Source: Micrococcales bacterium (GTDB lineage Bacteria; Actinomycetota; Actinomycetes; Actinomycetales; Dermatophilaceae). From it: a stretch of DNA of 12,908 nt. Below are positions 1 to 6,980 of this stretch, one piece after another. Below the pieces are notes generated by a model that worked only from the letters and a program-made list of their open reading frames with translations, made no database searches and was not told the DNA's origin. Location of the stretch: positions 1-12,908 of the forward strand of contig JAKDLQ010000043.1 of NCBI GenBank assembly GCA_030452775.1. The letters are read 5' to 3'. Position 1 is the stretch's first letter. Each line of letters starts with the position of its first letter. The translations under genes were made by a program, and so were the position numbers.

Positions 1-465
1 CCGGCGAAGCTCGAGGACTCCCTGCGTGTCCGGGTAGCCGAATGCCGCATCGGGCACCTGATTGAGCACCGCCCGGTAGTGGCGCAGCCACTCACGGCGA
101 GGAAAGGACGCAAGATCAGGAAGTCCGCTCAACGCCCGGGCACCGTGGCCCGCGCCGCCGCGAGGCGCGCCGGAACACGCCTCGGACCCCGCGCGCGCCA
201 TCACCCGCGTCCCGGCACCCTGGCGCGCCTGCAGGTAGCCCTCGGCGATCAGCTGCTCGTAGGCCTGGACCACCACCGAGCGGGCCACCGCGATATCGGC
301 GGCCAGCACCCGTGAGGGGGGCAGCGCCGTGCCGGCGGGCAGCCGCCCCGAGCGGATACCGTCGCGCAGCGCGTGCTCGAGCTGGGCTCGCAACCGGCGC
401 GGCTCACTTCGATCCAACGCGACGAGCAGATCGGCCGGCCCCTGGCCCAGCGAATTGGACCCCAT
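1..465 (-). CDS. MocR-family (GntR HTH + aminotransferase-like) transcriptional regulator, N-terminal part, runs off left edge
   Basis: 155 codons are visible from the ATG at 463-465; the gene continues past position 1 without a stop. Residues about 10-75 form a GntR-type winged helix: a LRAQLEHALRDGIRSGRL segment is followed by LPPSR, then VARSVVVQAYEQLIAEGYL and the wing ARQGAGTRV. A linker follows, and the last visible residues (FGYPDTQGVLELR) match the start of the fold-type I aminotransferase-like domain, where MocR proteins carry FGY-DPxGxxxLR. In this family (PdxR, GabR, TauR, EnuR) the C-terminal domain normally binds PLP and acts as the effector sensor; the PLP lysine lies outside the window. 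A purine-rich stretch (GGGGGTG on the minus strand, about 469-475) precedes the ATG. MocR regulators often control a divergent neighbour, which here is the secreted SH3-repeat gene. That pairing is unusual because targets are normally PLP or amino-acid metabolism genes. The family call is firm; the effector and target are unknown. Confidence 0.93.
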   Translation of the reverse strand, partial: MGSNSLGQGPADLLVALDRSEPRRLRAQLEHALRDGIRSGRLPAGTALPPSRVLAADIAVARSVVVQAYEQLIAEGYLQARQGAGTRVMARAGSEACSGAPRGGAGHGARALSGLPDLASFPRREWLRHYRAVLNQVPDAAFGYPDTQGVLELRR

Positions 466-504
466 AATCACCCCCGGATTGGCTCTCGTCCCACAACCAG
501 CACG

Positions 505-510
505 ATTCTA
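505..510 (-). promoter_or_regulatory. Candidate -10 element (TAGAAT) for the MocR-type gene
   Basis: On the minus strand TAGAAT matches the TANNAT -10 consensus well and lies about 40 nt upstream of the regulator's ATG, leaving a plausible short leader. No good -35 is visible at 16-18 bp; only TTCG-like sequence is present near 526-533. It sits inside the 88-bp divergent intergenic region (466-553), so the regulator could repress itself and the neighbour from here. Confidence 0.3.
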
Positions 511-541
511 CGCTCGGAAGCATGAGCCGAACGAACACACC

Positions 542-547
542 AGGAGG
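542..547 (+). promoter_or_regulatory. Ribosome binding site AGGAGG deciding the GTG start of the SH3-repeat gene
   Basis: AGGAGG is a perfect anti-16S match. It lies 6 nt before the GTG at 554-556. The in-frame ATG at 572 would be 24 nt away, so the GTG is the likely start. The open frame extends further upstream, but that part overlaps the divergent regulator and has no ribosome binding site. Confidence 0.8.
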
Positions 548-553
548 CCGCCA

Positions 554-1156
554 GTGAGCCTCCACCCCGCCATGAAGATGGTCAAGAACCGCATCCAGGC
601 AGCGTCGTTGACGCTGGCCGCCGCCGCCCTCGGCGCGGCGATGCTGACCGCCGCGGCGCCCGCCCAGGCCGCATCGAGTCACGGCTACGAGGGGCAGGTG
701 ATCGCCACCGGTGGGCTGCGCGTGCACACCATGCCCAGCATGTCCGGCAAGGTCAACACCACGCTGCGTAACGGGCAGACCGTCCCGCTCGTGTGCGCCG
801 TGCACGGCCCGTCGGTCGGCGGCAACCACCTGTGGTACCTGCTGCCAGCGGCCCCCGGCGAGGGCGGCTGGGCCACCGCCCGCTACATCCGCAACCTCGG
901 GTCACCGCCGCCCTGGTGCGGCACCGGGCAGGTCTTCGTCATCAAGACCACGGCCGCGCTCAACGTGCGCACCGGCCCCACCAGCGCGGACCCGCGCGTG
1001 GAGACGCTTGCCCGAGGCGCCGGCGTGGACGTGAGCTGCAAGCTCGAAGGCCAGAACGTGGCCGGCAACGCTCTGTGGTATCAGACCCGAGGCGGACACT
1101 GGATCGCCGCCCGCTACGTGGCGAACATCGGCCGCGCTCCCACCTGGTGCGACTGA
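554..1156 (+). CDS. Secreted protein with two tandem bacterial SH3-like repeats
   Basis: 200 aa from the GTG at 554. Residues 1-39 are a Sec signal peptide: a basic N-region (K8, K11, R13), an Ala/Leu-rich core (16-35) and an AQA|A cleavage site after residue 39. The mature protein is two homologous units. Unit 1 (about 48-122) has GGLRVHTMPS, NGQTVPLVC, NHLWYLLP, GGWATARYIRNLG and PPWC. Unit 2 (about 126-199) has AALNVRTGPT, VDVSCK, NALWYQT, GHWIAARYVANIG and PTWC. LNVRTGP plus the W-x-ARYV ending is the hallmark of bacterial SH3 domains, which often bind cell-wall peptides. Each unit carries two cysteines (81/122 and 162/199), which probably form one disulfide per unit. There is no enzymatic domain. 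Many Streptomyces-type exported SH3 proteins have a single unit, so this looks like an internal duplication. Export is well supported; the ligand is unknown. The gene is divergent from a MocR-type regulator and followed by a strong hairpin. Confidence 0.88.
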   Translation: MSLHPAMKMVKNRIQAASLTLAAAALGAAMLTAAAPAQAASSHGYEGQVIATGGLRVHTMPSMSGKVNTTLRNGQTVPLVCAVHGPSVGGNHLWYLLPAAPGEGGWATARYIRNLGSPPPWCGTGQVFVIKTTAALNVRTGPTSADPRVETLARGAGVDVSCKLEGQNVAGNALWYQTRGGHWIAARYVANIGRAPTWCD

Positions 1157-1168
1157 ACCGACCAACCG

Positions 1169-1208
1169 CGTTGCCTGGACCAGCCCTCCCCCTTTGGTCC
1201 AGGCAACG
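1169..1208 (+). terminator. Perfect 13-bp inverted repeat after the SH3-repeat gene
   Basis: CGTTGCCTGGACC (1169-1181) pairs perfectly with GGTCCAGGCAACG (1196-1208) around a 14-nt C/T-rich loop, starting 12 nt after the stop codon. No T-run follows, as is common for actinobacterial terminators. It probably ends the SH3-gene transcript. Because it also lies 113 nt upstream of whiB7, and WhiB7-family genes are known to be controlled by leader attenuation, a role in the whiB7 leader cannot be excluded. Confidence 0.75.
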
Positions 1209-1321
1209 CCGGAGCCGGAACCATCCAGACCCCTGGGCCACCCTGTCGCCGGTTCACCAACCTGGCCGTCCACCCGGTGACCCGTCGAACAGCGAAAGAA
1301 GCCGAAGGGAAGCTCTGCGAA

Positions 1322-1729
1322 GTGAGCATGCTGGACAACCAACACGCGTCGACCGGACCGAGCCAGCTGCCCGGGCGGGTCTGGCTCGACGTCGAGACCC
1401 CGTGCCAGAACCATGACGCCGGATTGTGGTTCTCCGAGACTGCCGACGGTCTGGCCAGAGCGAAGCGGCTGTGCCGCGGCTGCGCGCTGCGCACCGAGTG
1501 CCTGGCCGGCGCCCTGGCGCGACGCGAGCCCTGGGGCGTATGGGGCGGTGAACTGTTCGATCGCGGCGTGCCGGTGGCGACCAAGCGCCCTCCCGGCCGC
1601 CCACGCAAGCACGACGGCGGGGACCGCCAGGTCGCCGACCACACCCTCATCGACGCGGTGGGCCACCAGCTCGACGGTGAGCCCAGCGTGCTCGCCACCG
1701 GCGGCGCCACCAGCGGAACTGCGGCATGA
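1322..1729 (+). CDS. whiB7: WhiB7/WblC-type Fe-S transcriptional regulator with AT-hook
   Basis: 135 aa if the GTG at 1322 is used. A GAAGGGA box (1304-1310) lies 11 nt before it; the ATG at 1328 and the GTG at 1277 are alternatives. WhiB proteins bind a [4Fe-4S] cluster through four cysteines, here C28, C51, C54 and C60 in the C-x22-C-x2-C-x5-C layout. The sigma-binding turn EPWGVWGGE (69-77) is followed by the basic AT-hook GRPRK (92-96) within KRPPGRPRK. The string from CLAGAL through EPWGVWGGELFDRG to the AT-hook closely resembles Mycobacterium tuberculosis WhiB7 and Streptomyces WblC. Those proteins partner the housekeeping sigma factor and activate intrinsic antibiotic-resistance genes. 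About 39 extra residues follow the AT-hook, making the protein longer than the roughly 92-residue mycobacterial form; this tail is low-complexity and unrecognised. No canonical upstream leader ORF was found between 1157 and 1321. The family assignment is strong; orthology to whiB7 rests on the AT-hook and flanking motif. Confidence 0.88.
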   Translation: MSMLDNQHASTGPSQLPGRVWLDVETPCQNHDAGLWFSETADGLARAKRLCRGCALRTECLAGALARREPWGVWGGELFDRGVPVATKRPPGRPRKHDGGDRQVADHTLIDAVGHQLDGEPSVLATGGATSGTAA

Positions 1730-1896
1730 ACCAAACCGGCGCGCTCAGTCTGAATCCGTGCAGGCAGTGTTAGCGCCACCTTCCGGTGAACGAACCTGGC
1801 TGAGGGTGCCGCGGTGAGCCGAGCGCCGGGCGCTGACCTTCAGTTGGTGCAGACCTGACTCCCCGCCCTTGGGCCTAGACATGGCCTGGACGGGGC
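1730..1896. other. Convergent intergenic region between whiB7 and ruvX
   Basis: 167 bp with no supportable gene. It contains a small hairpin (AGCGC at 1822-1826, CGG loop, GCGCT at 1830-1834), which is a weak terminator candidate. It also holds the start of an 11-bp-period repeat running into the ruvX stop codon. I looked for tRNA cloverleaf features because of a GTTGGTGCAGACCTGACTC-like string (about 1843-1861), but found no acceptor stem or anticodon arm. Confidence 0.5.
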
Positions 1897-1902
1897 CTAG
1901 AC
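1872..1902. repeat. Three copies of GGCCTRGAC at an exact 11-bp period over the ruvX stop codon
   Basis: GGCCTAGAC (1872-1880), GGCCTGGAC (1883-1891) and GGCCTAGAC (1894-1902) start exactly 11 bp apart. The third copy includes the ruvX stop codon (1897-1899), so slippage here may have shaped the gene's end. Function is unknown. It could be a small tandem array or part of the convergent termination zone. Confidence 0.6.
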
Positions 1903-2352
1903 GAACTCCCCTGGGGGTGTGCCGGACAACGTCTCCGCATCGAGGGCCGACTGCAGGATGACGACCGCCGCAGCCTGGTCCACGACGGCTCGCTGCCCCC
2001 GTCCCGGCACTCCACTATCGCGTAGTCTCCGGTGTGCGGTCACGGTCGTCAAGCGTTCATCGACCAGCCGCACGGGGATCGGCGCCAGCCGGGCGGCCAG
2101 CCGGGCGGCATACGAACGGGCCGCTCGTGCGGCCTCGCCCTCCTGCCCCGAGAGGTGCAGCGGGAGGCCGACGACGACCTCCACGACGTCCGAGTCGGCG
2201 GCGAGCGCAGCGATCTCGACCACGTCGGCCGACCCGGCGCGATCGCGAGTCACCGTCCGCACCGGGCTGGCGAGGATGCCCGCTGGGTCGCAGACGGCGA
2301 CCCCGACGCGGACCTTGCCCACATCGATGCCCAGCCGCCTGCCAGGCCGCAC
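1897..2352 (-). CDS. ruvX: Putative pre-16S rRNA nuclease / Holliday-junction-resolvase-like protein RuvX (YqgF)
   Basis: 151 aa, typical of the YqgF family (about 140-160). It has an RNase H-like fold. The first strand RRLGIDVGKVRVGVAV carries D10, the central VVVGLPLHLSG (60-69) is the conserved GLP segment, VDERLTT contains E99, and VDQAAAVVILQ contains D125. The D/E/D triad is the family's metal-binding set. E. coli YqgF completes 5' maturation of 16S rRNA; recombination roles were proposed earlier. The GTG start at 2350-2352 lies 3 bp after the alaS stop, so the gene is almost certainly co-transcribed and translationally coupled with alaS, an arrangement common in actinobacteria. What normally follows (mltG, then aroE) is missing here; the next gene is whiB7 on the opposite strand. 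Residues 80-83 (SYAA) are encoded by a copy of the dispersed CGTATGCCG word. Confidence 0.95.
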   Translation of the reverse strand: MRPGRRLGIDVGKVRVGVAVCDPAGILASPVRTVTRDRAGSADVVEIAALAADSDVVEVVVGLPLHLSGQEGEAARAARSYAARLAARLAPIPVRLVDERLTTVTAHRRLRDSGVPGRGQRAVVDQAAAVVILQSALDAETLSGTPPGEFV

Positions 2353-2355
2353 GGG

Positions 2356-5055
2356 TCAGGCCTCCCGGGAGCGCACCTGGATCTCGACCGCGCCGAGCGC
2401 CGCCGAGACCGCGGCCGTGTCCGTGCCGCCACCCTGGGCGATATCGTCCCGGCCGCCACCACCGCCCCCGAGGGCCCGGGCCGCGACCTTGACGAAGGCG
2501 CCGGCCTTGAGCCCAGCCTCGCGGGCGCGCTCGTTGGTCGCCACGATGACGATGGGGCGACCTGCGGCCACGGACGCCATGGACACGAGGACAGGCCTGT
2601 CGTTGCCGAGCCTGCCGCGCACCTCGAGGACCAGCGCCCGCAAGTCCTCGGCACCAACCCCCTCACCGGCGTCGTGACTGACGAAGGTGACCCCACCGAT
2701 ATCGCGGGCCGAGGCGACGAGCCCCGAGGCAGCCGCGAGGACCGAGGCCTGCGCGGCCGCGGCAATCTGCTTCTCGGCCTCCTTGAGCCGGGTGAGGATG
2801 CTCGCGATGCGGTCCGGCAGCTCGTCGGGGCGCACCTTGAGGGCCTGCGTGAGCTGGCCGACGATGGCTGCCTCACGGGCGAGGTGGGTGTAGGCATCGG
2901 CACCGACGAGCGCCTCGACGCGGCGCACCCCCGCGCCGATCGAGGCCTCGCCGAGCAGCTTGACGACACCGAGCTGGCCGACCCGCAGGGCGTGGGTGCC
3001 GCCGCAGAGCTCGCGGGACCAATCACCGATCGACACCACGCGAACGCGGTCGCCGTACTTCTCACCGAAGAGCGCCAACGCCCCCATCCTGCGGGACTCA
3101 TCGAACGACATGACGTCCGCCGTCACCGCGAGGTCATCGAGCAGTACCGAGTTGACCTTGCCCTCGACGTCGGCCATCGCCGACTGCGGCACGGCGCCCG
3201 GTGCCTTGAAGTCGAAGCGCAGCCGACCCGGGGAGTTCTCGGATCCGGCCTGGGTCGCCGTCTCACCGAGGGTCTCGCGCAACGCCTGGTGGACCATGTG
3301 GGTCGCGGTGTGGGCACGGGAGACCGATCTGCGACGGGCCACGTCGACCTCCGCCTCCGCCGTCTCACCAGGACTGACGTCACCCTCGAGCACCGTCGCC
3401 CGGTGGACGATGAGGCCGGTGATCGGCTTCTGGACGTCGCGCACCTCGATGAGCGCGCCGCTCGCGAGCCGGATGGTCCCGTGGTCCGCGAGCTGGCCGC
3501 CGGCCTCCGCGTAAAGAGGGGTGCGATCGAGCACGAGCTCGATGTCATCACCACGCCCGGCGCGGGCGACGACCTCACCGTCGCGGATCAGGCCGCGGAC
3601 CCGGCTCTCGGACACGACCTCGTCATAGCCGGTGAACTCCACGTCCCGGCCGATCTCGTCGGCGATCTGCCGGTAGACATGGGTGTCGCCGTGGGCGCTC
3701 TTCTTGGACCGGGCATCGGCCTTGGCCCGGTCCCGTTGCTGCGCCATCAGCCGGCGGAATCCCGCCTCGTCGACCTCCACGTCCTGCTCGGCGGCCATCT
3801 CGAGGGTGAGGTCGATGGGAAACCCGTAGGTGTCGTGCAGCGCGAAGGCCTCGTCGCCGGACAGCGTGCTGCGGCCGGATCTCTTGACACCGGCCACCGC
3901 GGCGTCGAGTCGGGTCGTGCCGGAGGCGAGCGTGTGCCGGAACGCCTCCTCCTCGGCGTAGGCGACCTGGCTGATCCGCTCGAAGTCGGTCCGCAGCTGC
4001 GGGTAGGACTGGCTCATCCGCTCCATGCTGACCGGCAGCAGGTGCGGCAGCGATGGCTCGTCGACGCCGAGCAGACGCATCGCGCGCACGGCCCGGCGCA
4101 TCATCCGTCGCAGCACGTAGCCGCGTCCCTCGTTGCCCGGTGTGACGCCATCCCCGATGAGCATGAGGGAGGTGCGCACGTGATCGGCGACGACGCGCAG
4201 TCGTACGTCGTCGGGATGACTCTGTGCCGCGACGTGGCTGGGGTTCGCGCCGTAGGCCTTGCCCGACATCTCGGCGGCCTTGTCGAGCACCGGGAAGACC
4301 TCGTCGATCTCGTAGAGGTTGTCCACTCCCTGCAGGACGCTGGCCACCCGTTCGAGACCCATGCCGGTGTCGACGTTGCGCGCCGGCAGCTCTCCCGCGA
4401 TGTCGAAGTCGACCTTGCTGCGGACCGCACTCAGCTCGTACTGCATGAAGACGAGGTTCCAGATCTCCATGAAGCGGTCCTCATCGACCGCCGGCCCTCC
4501 GTCCTGTCCGTACTCGGGTCCGCGGTCGATGAAGATCTCGCTGCACGGCCCGCCCGGGCCGGGGATGCCCATGTGCCAGTAGTTGTCGGCCTTGCCGCGT
4601 CGGACGATCCGCTCCCGCGGGATGTCCGTCAGCTCGACCCAGAGCCCCGCCGCCTCGTCGTCCTGCTCGTAGACGGTCGCCCACAGGTGCTCGGGGTCAA
4701 GGCCATACCCACCGTCTCGTTGCGACGTCGTCAGCAGGTCCCAGGCGTAGGAGATCGCGCCTTCCTTGAAGTAGTCGCCGAACGAGAAGTTGCCGTTCAT
4801 CTGGAAGAACGTGCCGTGACGGCTGGTCCTGCCGACCTCCTCGAGATCGGCGGTGCGCACGCACTTCTGCACCGACGTCGCGCGCGACCACTTCGGCGTC
4901 TCCTGCCCGACGAAATAAGGGACGAACGGGACCATCCCGGCATTGACGAACAACAGGTTGGGATCGTGGAAGGGCAACGGCGCGCTCGGCACCACCGTGT
5001 GGCCCCGGCTCTCGAAGAAGGAGAGCCAGCGACGCCTGATCTCGGCGGTTTCCAT
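2356..5055 (-). CDS. alaS: Alanine-tRNA ligase (AlaRS)
   Basis: 899 aa, within the usual 870-900 range. It attaches alanine to tRNA-Ala in the cytosol and hydrolyses Ser/Gly mischarging. The N-terminal class II catalytic core (about 1-240) begins METAEIRRRWLSFFESRGHTVVPSAPL and contains FVNAGMVPF, FFQMNGNFSFGDYFKEGAI and the ARNVDTGMGLERV motif. A tRNA-recognition domain with RGYVLRRMMRRA follows. The editing domain has the zinc-type ligands H582-x3-H586 (HTATH) and C684-x3-H688 (CGGTH). A C-Ala region with a Gly-rich GGGGGGRDD segment lies near the end. All key residues are present. I chose the ATG at 5053-5055 because the METAEIRR start matches the family and a GAGGA box lies at 5067-5071, 11 nt upstream. 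The frame stays open to 5190, but that 45-residue extension is unlike AlaRS. ruvX follows after 3 bp. Confidence 0.98.
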   Translation of the reverse strand: METAEIRRRWLSFFESRGHTVVPSAPLPFHDPNLLFVNAGMVPFVPYFVGQETPKWSRATSVQKCVRTADLEEVGRTSRHGTFFQMNGNFSFGDYFKEGAISYAWDLLTTSQRDGGYGLDPEHLWATVYEQDDEAAGLWVELTDIPRERIVRRGKADNYWHMGIPGPGGPCSEIFIDRGPEYGQDGGPAVDEDRFMEIWNLVFMQYELSAVRSKVDFDIAGELPARNVDTGMGLERVASVLQGVDNLYEIDEVFPVLDKAAEMSGKAYGANPSHVAAQSHPDDVRLRVVADHVRTSLMLIGDGVTPGNEGRGYVLRRMMRRAVRAMRLLGVDEPSLPHLLPVSMERMSQSYPQLRTDFERISQVAYAEEEAFRHTLASGTTRLDAAVAGVKRSGRSTLSGDEAFALHDTYGFPIDLTLEMAAEQDVEVDEAGFRRLMAQQRDRAKADARSKKSAHGDTHVYRQIADEIGRDVEFTGYDEVVSESRVRGLIRDGEVVARAGRGDDIELVLDRTPLYAEAGGQLADHGTIRLASGALIEVRDVQKPITGLIVHRATVLEGDVSPGETAEAEVDVARRRSVSRAHTATHMVHQALRETLGETATQAGSENSPGRLRFDFKAPGAVPQSAMADVEGKVNSVLLDDLAVTADVMSFDESRRMGALALFGEKYGDRVRVVSIGDWSRELCGGTHALRVGQLGVVKLLGEASIGAGVRRVEALVGADAYTHLAREAAIVGQLTQALKVRPDELPDRIASILTRLKEAEKQIAAAAQASVLAAASGLVASARDIGGVTFVSHDAGEGVGAEDLRALVLEVRGRLGNDRPVLVSMASVAAGRPIVIVATNERAREAGLKAGAFVKVAARALGGGGGGRDDIAQGGGTDTAAVSAALGAVEIQVRSREA

Positions 5056-5214
5056 GGGCGTTCGCGTCCTCGCATTCGGTGCAGGGTGGGCAGCTGCGGG
5101 ACAGCGCGCGGCAGCGCCAACCCAGTAGTCCAGCCTAGCCGACGCCGTACCAGGCTCCGTGCGAGCAGGAGCAGGCCGTATGCCGCTCACGCAGCTTCGT
5201 GGCGGCCGCGGCCG
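5056..5214 (-). promoter_or_regulatory. alaS upstream region with candidate -10 and a GCCGTATGCCGC copy
   Basis: 159 bp between the stop of the SBP gene and the alaS start. TAGGCT on the minus strand (5132-5137) fits TANNNT, about 77 nt before the alaS ATG, but no clear -35 is seen. An exact copy of the dispersed GCCGTATGCCGC word lies at 5175-5186. A 14-bp perfect palindrome (two overlapping GCGGCCGC sites, 5202-5215) abuts the SBP stop codon and may contribute to termination. No T-box or other riboswitch was recognised. Confidence 0.35.
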
Positions 5215-6966
5215 CTACTGCTCGATCCAGATCTGCGTCATGACCGGCATGCCGCGGTTCGGGTCGTTGATGACGTTCCTGACCTTGGTACCGAACACGT
5301 AGTTGGCCTTGCTGTACTGGTAAGGGATCGCCGGCAGGTACGTCTCGAAGAGCCACCTGTCGAAGGTGCCCCACTCGGGCCCCTGCTCGCCGATGGGCAG
5401 TGCCTGGATGCGAGCGATCCTGGAGTCGATCGTGGGATCCGAGATGTTCCCCCAGCCGGTGCCGCCCTGCGAGAGCGCGACCGAGGCCACCGTGGGCGGG
5501 AAGATCGAGTCGGCCGACGGCCAGTCGAAGCACCATCGGACCGGGTCCTGCAGCATGTTGATCGGGGCGTCGAGCTTGCCGGCCAGGGCGCGACGCTCCC
5601 TGGCCGAGACGCCCTTGTCTGCGACCGTGAACCCGGCCTTCTCGAGCCCCTGCTTGCGAGCCTCGTTGACCTTCCGCCCGCCAGGCGAGTCCTTGTTGTA
5701 GTAGTAGCTGAGCTCGAACTGCTCCTCACCGGCCTCCTTGAGCATCTCCTTGGCCTTGGCCGGGTCACCGTTGCCCGTGCCGTCGAAGCCGTCGACGCCC
5801 TTGTAGTCGACCCAGCCCGGGATCTGCGGCGGGATGAACGTCGTGCCCGGTGTGTAGGAGTGCGTGGACTCTCCGGCCGCCTTGCGGATCGAGTCGAACG
5901 GGTACGCGACGGCGACCGCCTTGCCGACCGGCATCGGGATCTTGCGCGTGTCCAGGTTGACGGTGAACACGCAGGTGGACGGGCCCTCGACGAACTGGTC
6001 CTTCTTGGGGCCCTCGACCTGCCGCGCGAGCGAGGAGTCGAGCGGGCTCCAGTTGAGGGACGTGGCATCGACGCCGTCGCTCGCAAGGATCGCGGCCTGG
6101 ACCTTGCCGTCGGAGACACCGAACCTGAAGTCGTAGCCATCGAGATAGTTGTTGCGGGCGGGGTCAGAGTCGGGGTCCCACTGGTCGTTGCGGACGAGCG
6201 TCAGCTCGGAGCCGGGAGTGTACTTGTCGAACTTGTACGGGCCGGTGGCAAGCGGGTGCAGCGTGTAGTCCTGCTTCGTGTCCTTCTCCTCGGGGATGGG
6301 CGAGAACTGCGGGTAGGCCGCGAAGAACGGCAGCGACTCGAAGCGCTTCCGGAGGTGGATGACCACGGTCTGGTCGTCGGTGGCCTCGGCGCCCTTCCAG
6401 TCCTTGTCACCCTGATAAGGACCGAGATAGTCGGCGCCGTCCTTGAAGAAATCACGCTGGTACGTCGGTGCGTTGGCCGCGAGGTCCTTGTCGAAGGAGC
6501 GCTTGATCGCGAAGACGACGTCCTGGGCGGTGACGGGCGAGCCGTCCTCGTACGTGATCCCCTCCTTGAGGGTGAACGTCCACGTCAGACCATCATCGGA
6601 GACCACGCCAAGGTCCGTCGCGAGGTCCGGGACGAGGACCGACCTGCCCTCCCGGAAGGCGTAGCTCGTCAGCGTGCGGTGGGTGATCCCGAGGATGGCG
6701 AGCGTGTCGGCGTCGTACTGGTCGCTCGGGTCGAAGTTGGCCGGAGTCGACGCGTAGGGGACGCTCAGCGTGCCGCCCGGCTTGGCTCCCGGCACCTCCG
6801 GAGCACGGCCCTCGGCGTCGGGCATGAGGTTCGATGCCGTCTGCCCCACCGTGCCACTGCCAGTCTGATCGGGCGACGACGGCTCGTTGGATACCGGCGC
6901 CTCGCAGCCTGCGACGAATACGAGGAACCCCGCCGCTCCCGCGATCAGGACTCTGGCCCAGCGCAT
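5215..6966 (-). CDS. Lipoprotein substrate-binding protein, ABC transporter family 5 (peptide/nickel type)
   Basis: 583 aa. The N-terminus is a lipoprotein signal: R2/R5, a hydrophobic core (6-19) and the lipobox V-A-G-C with the lipid-bearing C21. A Ser/Pro/Gly-rich tether (22-60) follows. From GGTLSVPYASTPANFDPSDQYDADT onward it has the SBP family 5 fold: LVPDLATDLGVVSDDGLTWTFTLKEGITYEDGSPVTAQDVVFAIKR is the classic signature, then HPLATGPYKFDKYTPGSELTLVRND. These proteins hand oligopeptides or similar solutes to an Opp/Dpp permease outside the cell membrane. No permease or matching ATPase gene is adjacent, so it is an orphan here and its ligand cannot be inferred. The ATG start is supported by AGGGAG (6975-6980) 8 nt away. 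A perfect 17-bp tandem duplication lies immediately upstream. The gene sits between rarA and alaS, two genes often close together in actinobacteria, suggesting insertion or rearrangement. Confidence 0.93.
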   Translation of the reverse strand: MRWARVLIAGAAGFLVFVAGCEAPVSNEPSSPDQTGSGTVGQTASNLMPDAEGRAPEVPGAKPGGTLSVPYASTPANFDPSDQYDADTLAILGITHRTLTSYAFREGRSVLVPDLATDLGVVSDDGLTWTFTLKEGITYEDGSPVTAQDVVFAIKRSFDKDLAANAPTYQRDFFKDGADYLGPYQGDKDWKGAEATDDQTVVIHLRKRFESLPFFAAYPQFSPIPEEKDTKQDYTLHPLATGPYKFDKYTPGSELTLVRNDQWDPDSDPARNNYLDGYDFRFGVSDGKVQAAILASDGVDATSLNWSPLDSSLARQVEGPKKDQFVEGPSTCVFTVNLDTRKIPMPVGKAVAVAYPFDSIRKAAGESTHSYTPGTTFIPPQIPGWVDYKGVDGFDGTGNGDPAKAKEMLKEAGEEQFELSYYYNKDSPGGRKVNEARKQGLEKAGFTVADKGVSARERRALAGKLDAPINMLQDPVRWCFDWPSADSIFPPTVASVALSQGGTGWGNISDPTIDSRIARIQALPIGEQGPEWGTFDRWLFETYLPAIPYQYSKANYVFGTKVRNVINDPNRGMPVMTQIWIEQ

Positions 6967-6980
6967 ATGTGGAGCTCCCT

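Noticed and set aside
329..553. Upstream extension of the SH3-repeat frame
   Set aside because: It overlaps the MocR-type gene in antisense and would destroy the N-terminal placement of the signal peptide.
1843..1875. tRNA-like string containing a GTTC-like/ACTCCCC pattern
   Set aside because: No acceptor stem, anticodon arm or T-loop could be paired around it.
5056..5190. 45-residue N-terminal extension of AlaRS
   Set aside because: AlaRS proteins start at the METAEIRRR-type sequence. The extension is unlike the family and lacks a ribosome binding site.
5202..5215. 14-bp palindrome of two overlapping GCGGCCGC sites as a regulatory element
   Set aside because: In high-GC DNA such G/C palindromes arise easily, and it has almost no loop. 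It may add to termination but is not supported alone.
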